Shown: positions 36,417 to 50,159, numbered from the stretch's first letter. The stretch is 64,000 nucleotides of DNA from Wurfbainia villosa (GCA_025175895.1 JAKLTH010000222.1:2108001-2172000); one strand, 5' to 3'. The notes: generated from the letters alone by a model not told the origin. A program made the numbers and translations.

Positions 36417-37829
36417 TGTTGGTGCAGTGGGCACCAAAGTCGAACCGGTATTTTGATTATGGCAAAAGGCTCAATAGTTAAGGGTATATTTGTTATCTTA
36501 CGAGCTCAATTAAGTGTGCAGAAATGCTAAAGTTGAGCGGAAGGTCTGCGACACCCGGTGGGAACCGAGGTGGTCGGGCAACGCCAGAGGGATTTCGGAG
36601 GAAGCCGAGGTACTCGGGTGAAGACCGGAAGCGAGGCTACAAGGTAAGCTCGTGTGAAAGCGAAGCAAGGTCGTTAAGCGTAGATCCGACCCAATACCTC
36701 CAATGGAAGGTCTAGGTCGAGATCAGATGGTTAGAACCATCGTACTTTATATTTTAAGCTAACTTGTACTGCAGTCCAAAACCCTTTGACCAGTCGTCTA
36801 CTACAGTCAACTGCTGGTCTAGTTCCAGCCTCGAGAAGAGCTCGAATTTCAAGGGGGTGAATTTGGACTTGACTCGTGTTTTGGTACAAAGGGTGATGTG
36901 GCATCAAGGTGGACATCCAAACCATCACCAAGCTTCCTTGTGGTGGACGCCAAGATAAGGTGAGTTGGCACAAGATGGTTGGCTCCCATGATGTGGCACA
37001 AGTTGAATGGCTCCAACAAGTTGGCGCCCAAGGAGGTTGGAGGTGGCACAAGGTGGTTGGATGAAACACCTCATCCTCAAGTTGGCGCCCAAGGAGGTTG
37101 GAGGTGGCACAAGGTGGTTGGATGAAACACCTCATCCTCAAGTTGGCGCCCAAGGAGGTTGGAGGTGGCACAAGGTGGTTGGATGAAACACCTCATCCTT
37201 GAGTTGGCGCACAAGGAGGTTGGAGGTGGCACAAGGTGGTTGGATGAAACACCTCATCCTTGAGTTCAGCGCAAAGGATGTGGATGAACAAGTCTTGGGG
37301 ATAAGAACCTCACCTTGACACTACCTATGTCTAAATTCATAGATCAATATCCATAAATAGACATGTTCAAGCCAAGCAAATAACAAGAATTCAAGAGCTC
37401 TCAACACGCCGTCGTAAATAGCCGCTACTACTACTCACATTTGCTACGACGAAGTGCGCCGACAACGAAAGCTACATCTTCTACTTATAAGAGTTGTCGG
37501 TATATTTATTTAAGTTCTACTTCTTTAAATTGTCTTTGTGCTTTAATCGTAACAAGGAAAGGGGGAGTGTCCCTTTGCCTTGATTTCTTTTTGTAATCGT
37601 TGCTCATACCTCCAACGAGGAGGAGTGGTTTTAGTGAATTGCCCTCCGTACGTGATCAAGGATCACTAGGGCCGTGGATTAGCAATCGAAAGATTGTGAA
37701 CCACGTAAAAATATCTTGTCTACTTTATATTTCAGTGCATTCTCTACTTGCTTTTTACTTATTGCAAAAGTTTTTAACGACACCGTATCGCTATTCACCC
37801 CCCCCTCTAGCGACACTTTCGATCCAACA
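36417..37829 (+). repeat. 5' LTR of the nested copia element
   Basis: 1413 bp, TGTTGGTGCAG...GATCCAACA. Contains four 61-bp tandem units (37020-37263, each starting GTTGGCGCCCAAGG) near the middle. Ends directly before the primer site. Confidence 0.92.
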
Positions 37830-37831
37830 AT

Positions 37832-37845
37832 TGGTATCAGAGCCG
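37832..37845 (+). promoter_or_regulatory. Primer-binding site (initiator Met-tRNA)
   Basis: TTGGTATCAGAGCC, complementary to the 3' end of plant initiator Met-tRNA, two bases after the 5' LTR. Confidence 0.85.
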
Positions 37846-38205
37846 GGGGCGCTAAGATTCGGTGAAACCACCAATCTAGCTTTGTTTTTCTTTTTTTTAC
37901 AGATTTTTTATTTATTTATTTCTGTTTTCGTATAATTATTTCACTTGCTTATCTTCTCCTACATATAGAATTGCATTAGAGGCTTTAGGATCCGGATAAG
38001 GTTGTCCTTCGGGTTAGATCCCGAGTAAGGTTGTCCTCCGGAACTTCAACGACATTCGCATTTGATTGTTTATTTCTTTTTTCAAGTTACATTTTATATA
38101 TCTTTTTTTACTTCCCGCACTACTAATCCAAGACGAAAGTCTTGGAATATTCTTTCCGTGTGTGTTTTGCAAGATTCTTTTCGTCGTTCTTCTTCTTGTT
38201 TTTAA

Positions 38206-39812
38206 ATGGCCCATCTCGAAGGGTTTAGCACCTTGACCCCGTTTACAACGGTAATGACTTTCGTTATTGGAAGGGTCGGATGGAATGCTTTCTTAAAACC
38301 CAATCGAGATGTGGATCGTAATCAAACCGGTTTCACACTTCCTATTAATGAAGATGGTGAATCTTTGGGTTACGATCAATGGTCAAATTCCATGAAAAAC
38401 AAGTAGAAGCCGATGCCAAGGCAACTCAAATCTTGCAATGTGGGTTGTCCAAGGAAGAGCTCAACCGCTCGGCCCTTCATTAGTGCAAAGGACTTATGGA
38501 CCAAGCTAGTGGAACTACACGAAGGCACCGACGACACGGTATGTAAAAGAGATTTACTTTTAAATAAATTGTATAACTTGAAAATGCAGGAAAAGCGAGA
38601 CCGCAACTCAACTACATGCTCGTGATCCAAGACATCGCCAACTCCATGCCATCGGACAAAAGGTCGAGAATCGCGACCTTATCGGTATTCTCTTAACTCG
38701 TTTCCTAGGACCACCTTGTGGGCATCCATGGTCGATGCCTACAAGGTCTCCAAGGACCTTTCTAAAATTAGGTTAGACGAATTGTTTTGAACTTGAATTA
38801 CATGAGCAAACTAACGTGGTCCAGCCGAGAAGAGTATTGCGTTAGTTGCAGTTCCAAGAAGAAGAAGCCCGCAAGCAAGCCACCCCGAAGGAAGAAGATT
38901 TAGTCCGAATCGGAAGTAGACTCGAAATAGAATCCGAACTAGTCAATCTAGTTAGGAAGATGATCAAGAGACGAAAAACGACCAACAACTCAAGGTAAGC
39001 CTAAACCTAATTCAAATACTTCTAATTTTAGATGCTATGAGTGCAACAGGTTCGGTCACATCAAGTCCGAGTGCCCAAAGCTAAAGAATAACGCATCAAA
39101 GACCAAGAAAGCGCTAAACGCTACTTGGGAGGAGTTGTCGGAGGAAGAAGACGATATCCAAGCTCTAATGGCCAAGCCGACCGAGCACGACTCAAACCAA
39201 GAAGAGTCCGAGTCCGAATCCGATGATGAGCTTCCATTCAAGACAAGCCACGGATCCGTATCCGGTTCAAAAGAATCATTAAGGGTAAGTCGGTCGTTAC
39301 TTAATACTTTGTATGGTGGAATTAAATTTTTAAATAAGAAACTAGCTAAGTCCGAGTCCAAGGTCGAGACCCTAATTGAGGAGGTTAACCTTCTCAAACA
39401 TGAGGTCTCCCTAACCTCTTCGACTACTCGTATTCAAGAGGAGGACTCAACTCAAGTTGAAAAGCTTGAAGTTGAGAACTCGCTTGAAAACACAAGTCAA
39501 GACCTTAGGAACACGTTGGAAAGGTTCACTTTGGGATCCAAGGGACTTGACCTCTTACTTGGATCACAAAGGGCCGTCTACAACAAGGCCGGACTCGGGT
39601 TTAACTCAAATACAACCAATAAGTCATATATGTCTATAGTAAACCAACATAAGAAAAATGTCCAAGCATGGGTCCCTAAGACCACTTTGATTTCAACTTT
39701 AGGATCTAACATGTATTGGGTTCCCAAGGACCAAATTCACTATGTGAATAGACCCACTCGATTCAATGGTCCAGGGGGAGCCAATACAAAATGTATTTTT
39801 GTTAAGTCTTAG
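38206..39812 (+). pseudogene. Copia gag remnant with CCHC zinc knuckle
   Basis: Starts MAHLEGFSTLTPF and runs through several frames. A zinc knuckle CYECNRFGHIKSEC (C-x2-C-x4-H-x4-C) is at 39033-39074. After it, an acidic Ser/Glu-rich frame at 39135-39812 (SEEEDDIQALMAKPTEHDS) is typical of plant copia gag-pol linkers. Frameshifts between 38406 and 39000 break the gag. A 59-bp direct repeat (AAAAGATTGAGCCTCGGGGA) follows at 39871-39975. Confidence 0.8.
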
Positions 39813-40340
39813 AAATTGCATGCTTAGTTTTTCCTTTATTTTTAGAATGGTTAGATAGGACTCATAACCAACTAAAATCCTGCGAAAAGATTGAGCCTCG
39901 GGGAGCCTCTTTTCAAAAATAAACCAACTAAAATCCTACGAAAAGATTGAGCCTCGGGGAGCCTCTTTTCAAAAATAACTAGTTAGACCAAGACGTAGTC
40001 TCAAGTAAGTCGAGTTATCAATTTCTTGAAATTAGCTTTGTCTAAGGAAGTGGTCGTTGTTCCGATCAAAGAAGGCCTCTGTGCCTCGCCACGACCTGGA
40101 AGCTAATCTCTTGAAAAGATTACTTGATGAGCTTAGACTAAATCCGAATCTAACCTAATGTTGGTTAATTTAAATTCATTAAAATTAATCAAGTAAAATT
40201 GATAGTCATCTCACAATAACACATAGGAATAACATGTTTTGATCATGTAGATATTGGTGAGATGATTTAGGTTTAAAAACTTACAAACAACCCTTTATTA
40301 ATTCCAATATCCGATCCAACTACCTTATGTGTAGGATCAA

Positions 40341-43319
40341 TGGATGTTGGACAGTGGTTGCTCCCGACACATGACCGGGTATAAACTAAATTTTTCGAAG
40401 TTACGTTTCAAACGACAAGGATCGGTAGCCTTCGGAAATAACGGCAAGCTCAAAATCATCGGATCATGTGATATTGAGCTCAACTCTAACTTTACAATTC
40501 AAAATGTCTTATTAGTAGAAAACTTTCAATATAATTTACTTAGTGTAAGCCAATTGTGTGATAACAATTATAAGGTCATATTTCTAGAAAATGAATGCGT
40601 AATCAAAATAAATGCAACATCTAAAATAATACTTAAAGGAACTAGGAGTAGCAACATCTACACAATAAATTTACCCAACTCCTCAACCAAGTGTCTTATG
40701 ACACAGCAAGAGGAATCTTGGTTATGGCACCGAAGACTCGGACACTCGCACCCAAGACTCGGCCCACAAGATGAGTCAAAGTCTATAGGTTTGCCTAAAC
40801 TAAACAACTTGGATAATAAAATATGTAATGCTTGTCAACAAGGTAAACAATCTAGGACACAACATCAATTAACTAATCAAGAACGAACCAAAAGTGTTCT
40901 TGAGCTCCTACACATGGATCTATTTGATTCACATGGAGCTAAGTCACTCAATGGTAGTCAATTTTGCTTAGTCATAATTGGCGACTATTCTAGATTTACT
41001 TGGGTTAGGTTTATCAAACATAAAAATGATACCTAGACCAACTAATCAATCTTTGTAGGTTAATCGAAAATCAAAAGAACCTTAAGATTAAAAGACTTAG
41101 AAGCGATCATGGTGGTGAATTCGAAACCACAGTTTACGATTTGTAACCTAAACGGATACCACCATGAGTTTTCATGTCCTAGAACCCACAACAAAATGGG
41201 TTAGTCGAGCGGAAAAATAGAACCCTACAAGAAGCCGCTAGACAATGTTAAACGAGTATAACCTACCCGATAGATTTTGGGCGAGGCGTAGTTAGTACGA
41301 CTTGCTATGTCCAAAATAGGATCCTTATGGTAAAGAGGCACCAAAAGACCTGCGAGATTTATCACGATAAAATACCGAACATCAAGTACTTTAGGTATTT
41401 GGATGCAAGGTACATATCTTAAACACTAAGGATTACCTAGGAAATTCAAATCCAAAACCTCTCGAACCTTTCTAGGATACTCAACCACCAGAGAGCTTAT
41501 AGGGTATACAATCACGACACTCTTAGAGTCGAAGAAACCATTAATATAGTTTTCGACGAAGGACACGAACCTGCGTTCAATCCTTAACAAAACCAACTAG
41601 CAAATCAACTTATAGCGAACCCGACTGATCTTGAACTTGAATCTCGTCTAACCCAAGTCATCCTATCGACCAAGTGATAGATGACCCTAACCCGAGTCAC
41701 ACTAAGACTCAAACAAATCATCCTATCAATCAAGTTATAGGTGATCCAAATTTAGGGTTCGAACTAGAGCTTCATATCGAAACCTTAGTCAAATCTCGTT
41801 AATTTCCAAAATCGAACCCAAAACTATTGAACAAGCACTTCTTGATCCCGATCGATTATTGCTATGCAAGAAGAGCTAGCTCAATTCACTAGAAATGAAG
41901 AATTAGTACCACCACCTAAAGAAAAATCAATTATTGGAACAAGGTGGGTATTTGAAATAAACTTGATGATAAAGGTGAAGTAGTTAGAAATAAAGCTAGG
42001 TTAGTCGCAAAAGGGTTTAGTCAAGTCGAAGGTTTAGATTACGATGAGACCTACGCCCCGTAGCTGCACTAGAGTCCATCCGAATGTTGTTAGCATATCT
42101 GCACATCGAGGTTTTAAATTGTTTCAAATGGATGTCAAGTCAGCATTTTTGAATGGATACATTAAGGAAGAAGTTTACGTCGGTCAACCTCCGGATTCAA
42201 AATCTAGATAAACTGACCATGTCCTTAGACTTAAGAAAGCCCTATATGGACTCAAACAAGCCCCAAGAGCTTGACGAAGGCTTTTCGATCTATCTTAAGT
42301 CCAAAGGATTCAACCAAGGTTTAGTCGACCCAACCTTATTCGTTAAAACCGTAGGAAAAGAAATCTTTATAGCCCAAATCTATGTAGATGATATAATTTT
42401 GGAACTACCAACTCGATCTCGCTAACTAATTCATCTCACTTATGGAAAGTAAATTTGAAATGAATTTAGTGGGAGAGTTAAGTTTCTTCTTAGGTTTACA
42501 AATTAAACAAACTAAAGATGGAATATATTTACATCAACAAAAATATACTAAGGACTTAATAAATCGATTTGGAATGCAAGATGCTAAAATAATCAATACA
42601 CCTATGGCAACTAATGTTAATATAAACGAAGATGTAGAAGGAAAACCCGTTGACCTAAAATACTATAGGAGCGCAATAGGAAGTCTCCTATACTTAACCG
42701 CGAGCCAACCCGACATTTTATTCGCGGTAAGTATGTGCGCAAGGTTACAAACCTGTGCCAAGGAGTCTCACCTAACCCTAGTCAAGCGTATCCTTAGATA
42801 TCTAAAGGGCACGCTAAACGTAGGTATTTGGTACCCTAGATCTACCGAGTTTAATCTAATCGGCTACTCTGACTCGACTATGCCGTTATTAAACTCGATA
42901 GAAAGAGCACGAGTGGTTGTTGTCAAATCGTGGGCTCGAGTCTAGTTTGTTGGTGCAGTAGGAAGCAGCTTTGCGTTGACTTATCTACCACCGAAGCCGT
43001 ATACGTTGCGATGGGTGAGTGTGTCTCTCACCTGTGGATGAAGCACACTCTCCAAGACTTTAGCTTAATCTTTAACAACATTAAAACCTACATAGATAAC
43101 ATTAGTTCAATTAACTTAACTAAAAATCCAATATGTCATTCTAGGACAAAACATATAGAAGTTAAACACCACTTCATTAGGGAACATGTAACTAATGGAA
43201 CTATACAACTAGAGTATGTTGAGTCCAAATCAAACCTCGCGGACATCTTCACCAAACCACTACCCGAAGCAGAATTTATTTTATTAAGACGTAAGTTAGG
43301 TATGTGCGTTATAGAGTAG
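40341..43319 (+). pseudogene. Copia pol remnant (protease, integrase, RT, RNase H)
   Basis: Protease with active-site DSG (MLDSGCSRHMTG, 40344 on); GAG-pre-integrase LWHRRLGHSHPRL (about 40724); integrase start HMDLFDSHG and DYSRFTWVRF (about 40910-41030). The integrase centre at 41040-41850 is broken by many frameshifts. RT pieces: MDVKSAFLNG (about 42130) and YVDDI (about 42380), then SFFLGLQIKQ (42480). RNase H: DLSTTEAVYVAMGE (about 42976) to the end at 43319. No intact polyprotein is possible. Confidence 0.85.
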
Positions 43320-43919
43320 GATTTAAATTTTTCTATTTATGGACTCTACTTTTGCTTCTTTTTATGAAATTAGCCTAAGTCTTACCTTAGAAATCATATA
43401 CCTATAGATTTAAGGAGCCAACACATCTCACAACACATAGGACTAATGTGTTTGTGTACTTAGCCACGTAGACGGCGTGAGATGTTAGGACCTTACTCAC
43501 TGGTTCCAGACGTAGATTCATCGACATGAACCATGGAGTATAATTATTTAAATTAATCAACTCCTTCAAGACTTATTGATCATTCTATATCAATCAAGTC
43601 CAACCGAGTTGTACATTTTAGATGAACATATTTTCAAGCTTATTATTATTTTAAAAATATATATATTTATATTGGGAACTTGCTTGGACTTACAAACCCT
43701 AAAATATATTTACAAACTTTTTGAGTTAAGGCAAAAGGGGGAGAAAGTCACAAAAGTAAGGAAGAAAGTAAACAAAATTATTACCTTTTATATTAAGTAA
43801 TTCCGTTTACTTAAGCAACTATTAAGGGGGAGTAAAAATTATTTTTCAAGAACTCACCTTCTATCGAGGAGGTTACCTCAAAGGGAGAACTTGAAACAAT
43901 AATATTTCTCACTCATACT

Positions 43920-44105
43920 TAATCATTATGCTAGCTCATTCATGCTTAATCATTATGCTAGCTCATTCATATTTAATCTTTATGCTAGCTCATTCATATT
44001 TAATCTTTATGCTAGCTCATTCATGCTTAATCATTATGCTAGCTCATTCATATTTAATCTTTATGCTAGCTCATTCATGCTTAATCATTATGCTAGCTTA
44101 CTGTT
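43920..44105. repeat. 27-bp tandem repeat, about 7 copies, before the copia 3' LTR
   Basis: Units TATGCTAGCTCATTCATGCT / TATTTAATCTT alternate in two sub-types. The period is a multiple of three, so all three frames stay open. It lies between the pol end and the polypurine tract. Confidence 0.9.
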
Positions 44106-44163
44106 ATGCTTAATTTTTCCTTAACTTTTGTGTCGGTTTGCCATGAATCAAAAAGGGGGAGAT

Positions 44164-45567
44164 TTTTGGTGCAGTGGGCACCAAAGTCGAACCGGTATTT
44201 TGATTATGGCAAAAGGCTCAATAGTTAAGGGTATATTTGTTATCTTACGAGCTCAATTAAGTGTGCAGAAATGCTAAAGTTGAGCGGAAGGTCTGCGACA
44301 CCCGGTGGGAACCGAGGTGGTCGGGCAACGCCAGAGGGACTTCGGAGGAAGCCGAGGTACTCGGGTGAAGACCGGAAGCGAGGCTACAAGGTAAGCTCGT
44401 GTGAAAGCGGGCAAGGTCGTTAACGTAGATCCACCCAATACCTCCAATGGAAGGTCTAGGTCGAGATCGGATGGTTAGAACCATCGCTTTATATTTTAAG
44501 CTAACTTGTATCAGTCCAAAACCCTTTGACTACTGATCATTGCTAGTCAAGTTCCAGCCTCGAGAAGAGCTCGAATTTCAAGGGGGTGAATTTGGACTTG
44601 ACTCGTGTTTTGGTACAAAGGGTGATGTGGCATCAAGGTGGACATCCAAACCATCACCAAGCTTCCTTGTGGTGGACGCCCACAATAAGGTGAGTTGGCA
44701 CAAGATGGTTGGCTCCCATGATGTGGCACAAGTTGAATGGCTCCAACAAGTTGGCGCCCAAGGAGGTTGGAGGTGGCACAAGGTGGTTGGATGAAACACC
44801 TCATCCTCAAGTTGGCGCCCAAGGAGGTTGGAGGTGGCACAAGGTGGTTGGATGAAACACCTCATCCTTGAGTTGGCACACAAGGAGGTTGGAGGTGGCA
44901 CAAGGTGGTTGGATGAAACACCTCATCCTTGAGTTGGCGCCCAAGGAGGTTGGAGGTGGCACAAGGTGGTTGGATGAAACACCTCATCCTTGAGTTGGCG
45001 CAAAGGATGTGGATGAACAAGTCTTGGGGGATAAGAACCTCACCTTGGACACTACCTATGTCTAAATTCATAGATCAATATCCATAAATAGACATGTTCA
45101 AGCCAAGCAAATAACAAGAATTCAAGAGCTCTCAACACGCCGTCGTAACGCCGCTACTACTACTCACATTTGCTACGACGAAGTGCCGCCGACAACGAAA
45201 GCTACATCTTCTACTTATAAGAGTTGTCGGTATATTTATTTAAGTTCTACTTCTTTAAATTGTCTTTGTGCTTTAATCGTAACAAGGAAAGGGGGAGTGT
45301 CCCTTTGCCTTGATTTCTTTTTGTAATCGTTGCTCCTACCTCCAACGAGGAGGAGTGGTTTTAGTGAATTGCCCTCCGTACGTGATCAAGGATCACTAGG
45401 GCCGTGGATTAGCAATCGAAAGATTGTGAACCACGTAAAAATATCTTGTCTACTTTATATTTCCACTGTGCACTCTCTACTTGCTTTTTACTTATTGCAA
45501 AAGTTTTTTAACGACATCGTATCGCTATTCACCCCCCCCCCCCTCTAGCGACACTTTCGATCCAACA
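44164..45567 (+). repeat. 3' LTR of the nested copia element
   Basis: 1404 bp, starts TTTTGGTGCAG (first G of the 5' LTR's TGTTGG reads T) and ends GATCCAACA. Four 61-bp tandem units at 44750-44993. Differs from the 5' LTR mostly by short deletions of 1-3 bp. Confidence 0.9.
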
Positions 45568-47820
45568 ATGGTATGCTATCAGGTTGGAGTACTGCAGGGA
45601 TCTTAGGATGCCCAATATGTATGGAGAGATCAAAGTCGATTAGATTGAAGCATGGTAAGAAGCCGAGTTATTTTGATTGTCACAGACAATTTTTACCACT
45701 AAATCATAATTTCAGAAGGAATAAAGATGAATTCACTAGGAATCGAATTGAAAGAACACCTCCGCCATTGAGATTGACTGGTCAAGATATTTGGTGAGTT
45801 CTTCACTTTCCATCATTATTGAAGAGCCACATGATACAACTTATGAATATGGAAGCAACCATAAATGGACCAAACGAAGTATATTTTGGGAGTTACCGTA
45901 TTGGTTTAGTAATTTGATTCATCATAATCTCGATGTTATGCATATTGAGAAGAATGTTTTTGATAATCTGATAAATACAGTGATGGATATCACCGGAAAA
46001 ACAAAAGATAATCTGAATGCAAGAAAAGATATGCGACTCATTTGGAAAATAGTAGAGGATCAAACCAGGCGGGCGCTTATACATCAATAAGGAATGTAGA
46101 CGTGTTGTTTCAGGAATGGTCAATGAGATTTCCTGATGGCTATGTTTCTAATCTTGGGAGATGTGTCGATATGAAGGAATGCAAATTGATGGGTTTGAAA
46201 AGCCATGATTGCCATATATTCATGGAAAGACTTATTCCTATTGCCTTTAAAGAACTCTTACCGAATTTTGTCTGGGGTGCCATTACAGAGTTAAGTATTT
46301 TTCTTCATGATATATGCTCAACAGTTTTGGGATATTCACACATGGAGAAGTTAGAGAGAGACATTCCAATTATTTTGTGCAATTTAGAAAGGATTTTTCC
46401 GCCTGCATTTTTTGATTCAATGGAACATCTTTTGGTTCACTTGCCATATGAGGCCAAAGTTGGAGGACCAGTTCATTATCGATGGATGTATCCTTTTGAA
46501 AGGTATATTTCGCATATTCTATATTTCGTTAAAATTGCATAAAAATGTTTAATTTTTTTATATATTCATTTCTAATACAATTTGTTATATTACAATCAGA
46601 TTCTTATATCATTTGAAGAAAAAAGTGAAAAATAAGGCACATGTTGAAGCCTCTATTGTGAATGCATATATTGTGGAGGAAGTAACAACTTTTGCATCAT
46701 ATTATTTTGAGCCTCACGTTCAGACCAAAAGACGGAAATCCGGAAGGAATGATTAAGGTCCTGTCGATCCCAATTTAAATTCTTTCTCAATTTTTAATTA
46801 TCTCTTAATGGACCGTAAACAAGAATAACGATCAAGAAGGCAAACGGACATATGTTTTACTTAATTGTCGTAAGTATCGCTATATTTCGAGTTAGTATAT
46901 ATTTCCTATTTCTTCACAAGTGTTAATTTGTTTATGTTATAATACAATTTTTTATTATAGGATTTTCCAAAACTTATACTCAAATCCCGACACGTGACTT
47001 TGATCACTGCGATCAGAATTTGCACCATGGTTCAAATCATATGTAAACGCATTTTAATTATCTCATTTTTGTTTACACATATCTTAACTTTTAAATAAAT
47101 ATCATTTTCATTTGAGTATAGGTTTATGATAATCAAACTCACGCTCAAAGAAGAATTGCTAATCCATCTATCATGGGGTCCAAAATCAATGGTACGACGC
47201 CAAAGATATTTCATAACGGATATAATTTCCACACTCAAGAATATGGAAATGGAAAAGTACAATGAATAGTGGAGTATGTGTTCGATCTTCCAATGATGAA
47301 GGTGCAAGCAATGAATTTTATGGTTTCTTTGGATGAAATTATAGAGATTGATTATCCCGTCCAGTAGATGCGAGTTATCTTATTTATGTGTGTTGGTTCG
47401 ACCCGTAGGGACGAAGGTGCATCCACAAAGATAATTTGGTCAAGTAAATCATAAAAGATTTTATAAGAGGTATGAACCATTTATTTTGGCACAACAAGCG
47501 ATTCAAGTTTTCTATGCTCCATATCCTAGTTCGAGGCGTGAAAAAATGAATGGTGGGTTGTTTAAAACAAAAGCACGGAAAAAATTGAAGAGCGCTGGCA
47601 AGACATTGCATATCAACAAGACAAAGTTACAAATATGTTTAATACCGAGGAATATATAATTCCAACGTTACGAGATCCCAGCGGAGTAGTGATAAACGTG
47701 GATGCAACTGAAATTGATGATCATGATGAAGAGGAGGGGGACGAGGAGGAAGAGGAGGAGACCGAGGAGGAGGATACTGATGAGGATGAGGAAGATGATA
47801 ATGAGGACTTTGAAATTTGA
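45568..47820 (+). pseudogene. TNP2-type CACTA transposase, C-terminal part
   Basis: Continues the Transposase_21 core: MLSGWSTAGILGCPICM at 45573, then LDVMHIEKNVFDNLINT, then a DUF4218-type domain (PIAFKELLPNFVWGAITEL, LEHLLVHLPYEA-like, GGPVHYRWMYPFERY, 46200-46510). DUF4216-like pieces follow (YEPFILAQQAIQVFYAPYP, about 47470; TLRDPSGVVINVDATEI, 47665), and the gene ends in a highly acidic Glu/Asp tail (47716-47816, stop at 47818-47820). Introns and stop codons occur between these; with 35060-36416 it makes one transposase gene split by the copia element. Confidence 0.8.
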
Positions 47821-48045
47821 CGTCTAGGGTAAGTTTTTATATATATAATTTTAGTTTTAAACTATAATTTTACAAATTTTCTTAGCTCAATTATTTGTGT
47901 ATATAATGTCTCATTGTTAAATTTATATCTTTTGTCTCTGTATGTTTTGTATAATTTGTTCTTATAGGTTATCAGTGGTGAAATCATCGTAGCTTAGCGC
48001 GGTCGCAGTCTCTCATATCTTCATTATGCATATTGTAAGTTTTTC

Positions 48046-49540
48046 ATGTTCTTCATTAAGCATAAAAGTTTTATTTTCTTTATTCTAATTTTGTTTTTGG
48101 TTGATAGTGGACGAGACAGAGACGACAGAGTACTAGTAGTGGGCGATGATCCACCGCCACAAGACTATACCTACTTGCCTCCCGATCTTCCCGACCTTCA
48201 CATAATCACCGCCAAGATTATCTCATCTCATTCAAGACGGCCTTCCCATTCGATTCACCTATACACTTGCCAGACACTCCTCTACCGAGAACATCGAAAG
48301 TCGACCATATATATTTCCTATGGAGATTCGTAAGTAATATAAGTATTATAATTTTTAAACTATCTTAATTATTTATTAAATTTTTTTCACTTGATCGTAA
48401 GTTTGAAAATTCGTACTGCTATTCGCGAGATCAATAAAATCGTGAATAACTATCGAGAGGAGATTCTTTTCATACTCGAGCACGCCAGACCTACAAAAGA
48501 ATTATGGTGCGAGTTTGTATAATTTATTCATTTTATATATTAAATAAGTGATTATATAATCAATTGTTTTATTTCCATCTCAGCGGAGATTTATTTGGGA
48601 CCCTAGTCAAGACTGTGAAGTCAAAAGAATTTTTAAAAAATGTATGGCGATCATATCCTAGATGTATTGAGTCATGCCAAATCTATCGAAAAACCCGCTA
48701 TGTCACGTAAAATTGGAGTAAAATCTCCAATTATTGGCAATCGGATGAGAGCAAAAAAGAAGTCAACAGAATAAATTAATTCAAGCATGTAATTCGAGAC
48801 TTATCCGCAAATATACGTGGGCGATCTATAAATATCGAGGAGCATTCAGTAGATTAGTAATTTTTAAATTCTACAATTAGTTTTTAAATTTATTTAAGTT
48901 TATTATTTTATTTCTAACATTCTTATTTTTAATCTATGGAATTGTGAAAGGAGCCGTAATTTATAGATACTTTCGTTAGCACTTTACAAAAAAAAGATAA
49001 GACTTGGAGTGGAGATAGAGCTCGAGCTATTAAGGTTTGAAATAATCTTTAAACTTACTTTATAACTTTAATTCGTTAGTTATGTAAATGCTCTGATTAA
49101 ATTTTTAATTTTATGTAGGAGAGATATGATCGCTTATCCTCATCTCGAGAGAATTTCAGGAGACGACTGATCTTTGAGGATCTGAGCCATCGTTAGTAAC
49201 GATATGGATTTATGGCTTGAGGCATGGAGGATCCAAAGGGGAAGGATACTAGGTATGGGTTCTCTCGAGCAATGCATAATGCTCCTCGTAGATCTATTTC
49301 TTCTACTCCACCACAGTAGCGCACGTATACACAACTCGACCGAGGAGGTTAGCAATTTGAAGGGCATAATACATGAAAGAGATCAAGAATTTTAGCAATA
49401 CAATATCAAAACTCACAAAGGATCAGAAATGATAGAGATGCGACGACAACAAGCCTTTCTTATGCGCCAAAGAATTTACTCGTCCAAGTCATATTCCTCC
49501 GAGTCAAGACGATGATGGTGGCGATTTATGATGATATCAG
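48046..49540 (+). pseudogene. Transposase_24-like second gene of CACTA element 2
   Basis: Broken frames carry the TNPA-like protein pattern: LRIRTAIREINKIVNNYREE and HARPTKELW near 48400-48510, then a region with WRSYPRCIES-like pieces. The C-terminal part (49204-49500, MDLWLEAWRIQRGRILGMGS, then NLKGIIHERDQEF) matches the minus-strand remnant at 24.7-25.3 kb. Several stop codons; not expected to be translated in full. Confidence 0.65.
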
Positions 49541-50159
49541 ATGCATGTTTTTAATTAGTACCTTTAAAATTGTTTAGTTTATTTAGTTTGTTACTCCTTC
49601 ATTTTTTATATTTTTTATTAGTACTTTTTATTTTACATTAAACAGGAATGATCTATGAAGTCAATCCTTATAGCGGTTGAAAATGCACATCATTGTAAGT
49701 CTTTGCATATTTATTTTCGTGTTAGTACATAGTTTTTTTTAATGTATGATACTTTTTGCTGTTTGTTTGTTTTCTAATGCAGGTAGAAGAATGTCGGCGC
49801 GCGATTACTTACCAGATTCTCTTTTTTTCCCCATGTGTTGTGATCTTTTGTAGACATTGTTATTTGGATATCATAACTATGTTGATGTTTGAAATGTTGT
49901 AGGATATAACTTTTTATTTGGAATGTTGTTTTGTTCTTAGCTTATTGTGTTGCTTTGTATTTATTTAGATATCAAATATTTTTGGATATTATTGAATATT
50001 ATTTTGTTGTATTGAATGTGTGTGTGTTTTGTTTGTATTGAATGTATTTATTTGGATATTAGAACTTATTATATTTTGTTGTGTGTGTGATTATTTGTAT
50101 ATACGATAGAATATAAATGTAATAAATCACAAATTTTTTTATTTTATGACAAATATCCC

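Larger units (their letters stand above)
36412..45572 (+). mobile_element. Ty1-copia LTR retrotransposon inserted in the CACTA 2 transposase gene
   Basis: Body 36417-45567, flanked by the perfect 5-bp target duplication ATGGT (36412-36416, 45568-45572). LTRs at 36417-37829 and 44164-45567, a Met-tRNA primer site at 37832 (TTGGTATCAGAGCC) and a polypurine tract AAAAAGGGGGAGA at about 44150-44162. Order of coding remnants is gag, protease, integrase, RT, RNase H, which is the copia order. The internal frames are broken in many places. The LTRs look about 97% alike by eye, so insertion is rather recent. Confidence 0.93.

Noticed and set aside
36731..37171. MPPPTSLGAN-type proline-rich frames (also 44547-45071)
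   Set aside because: Minus-strand translation of the 61-bp LTR repeats.
43928..44124. Repeat protein MLAHSYLIF... as a gene
   Set aside because: Product of a 27-bp tandem repeat within the copia element, next to its polypurine tract.
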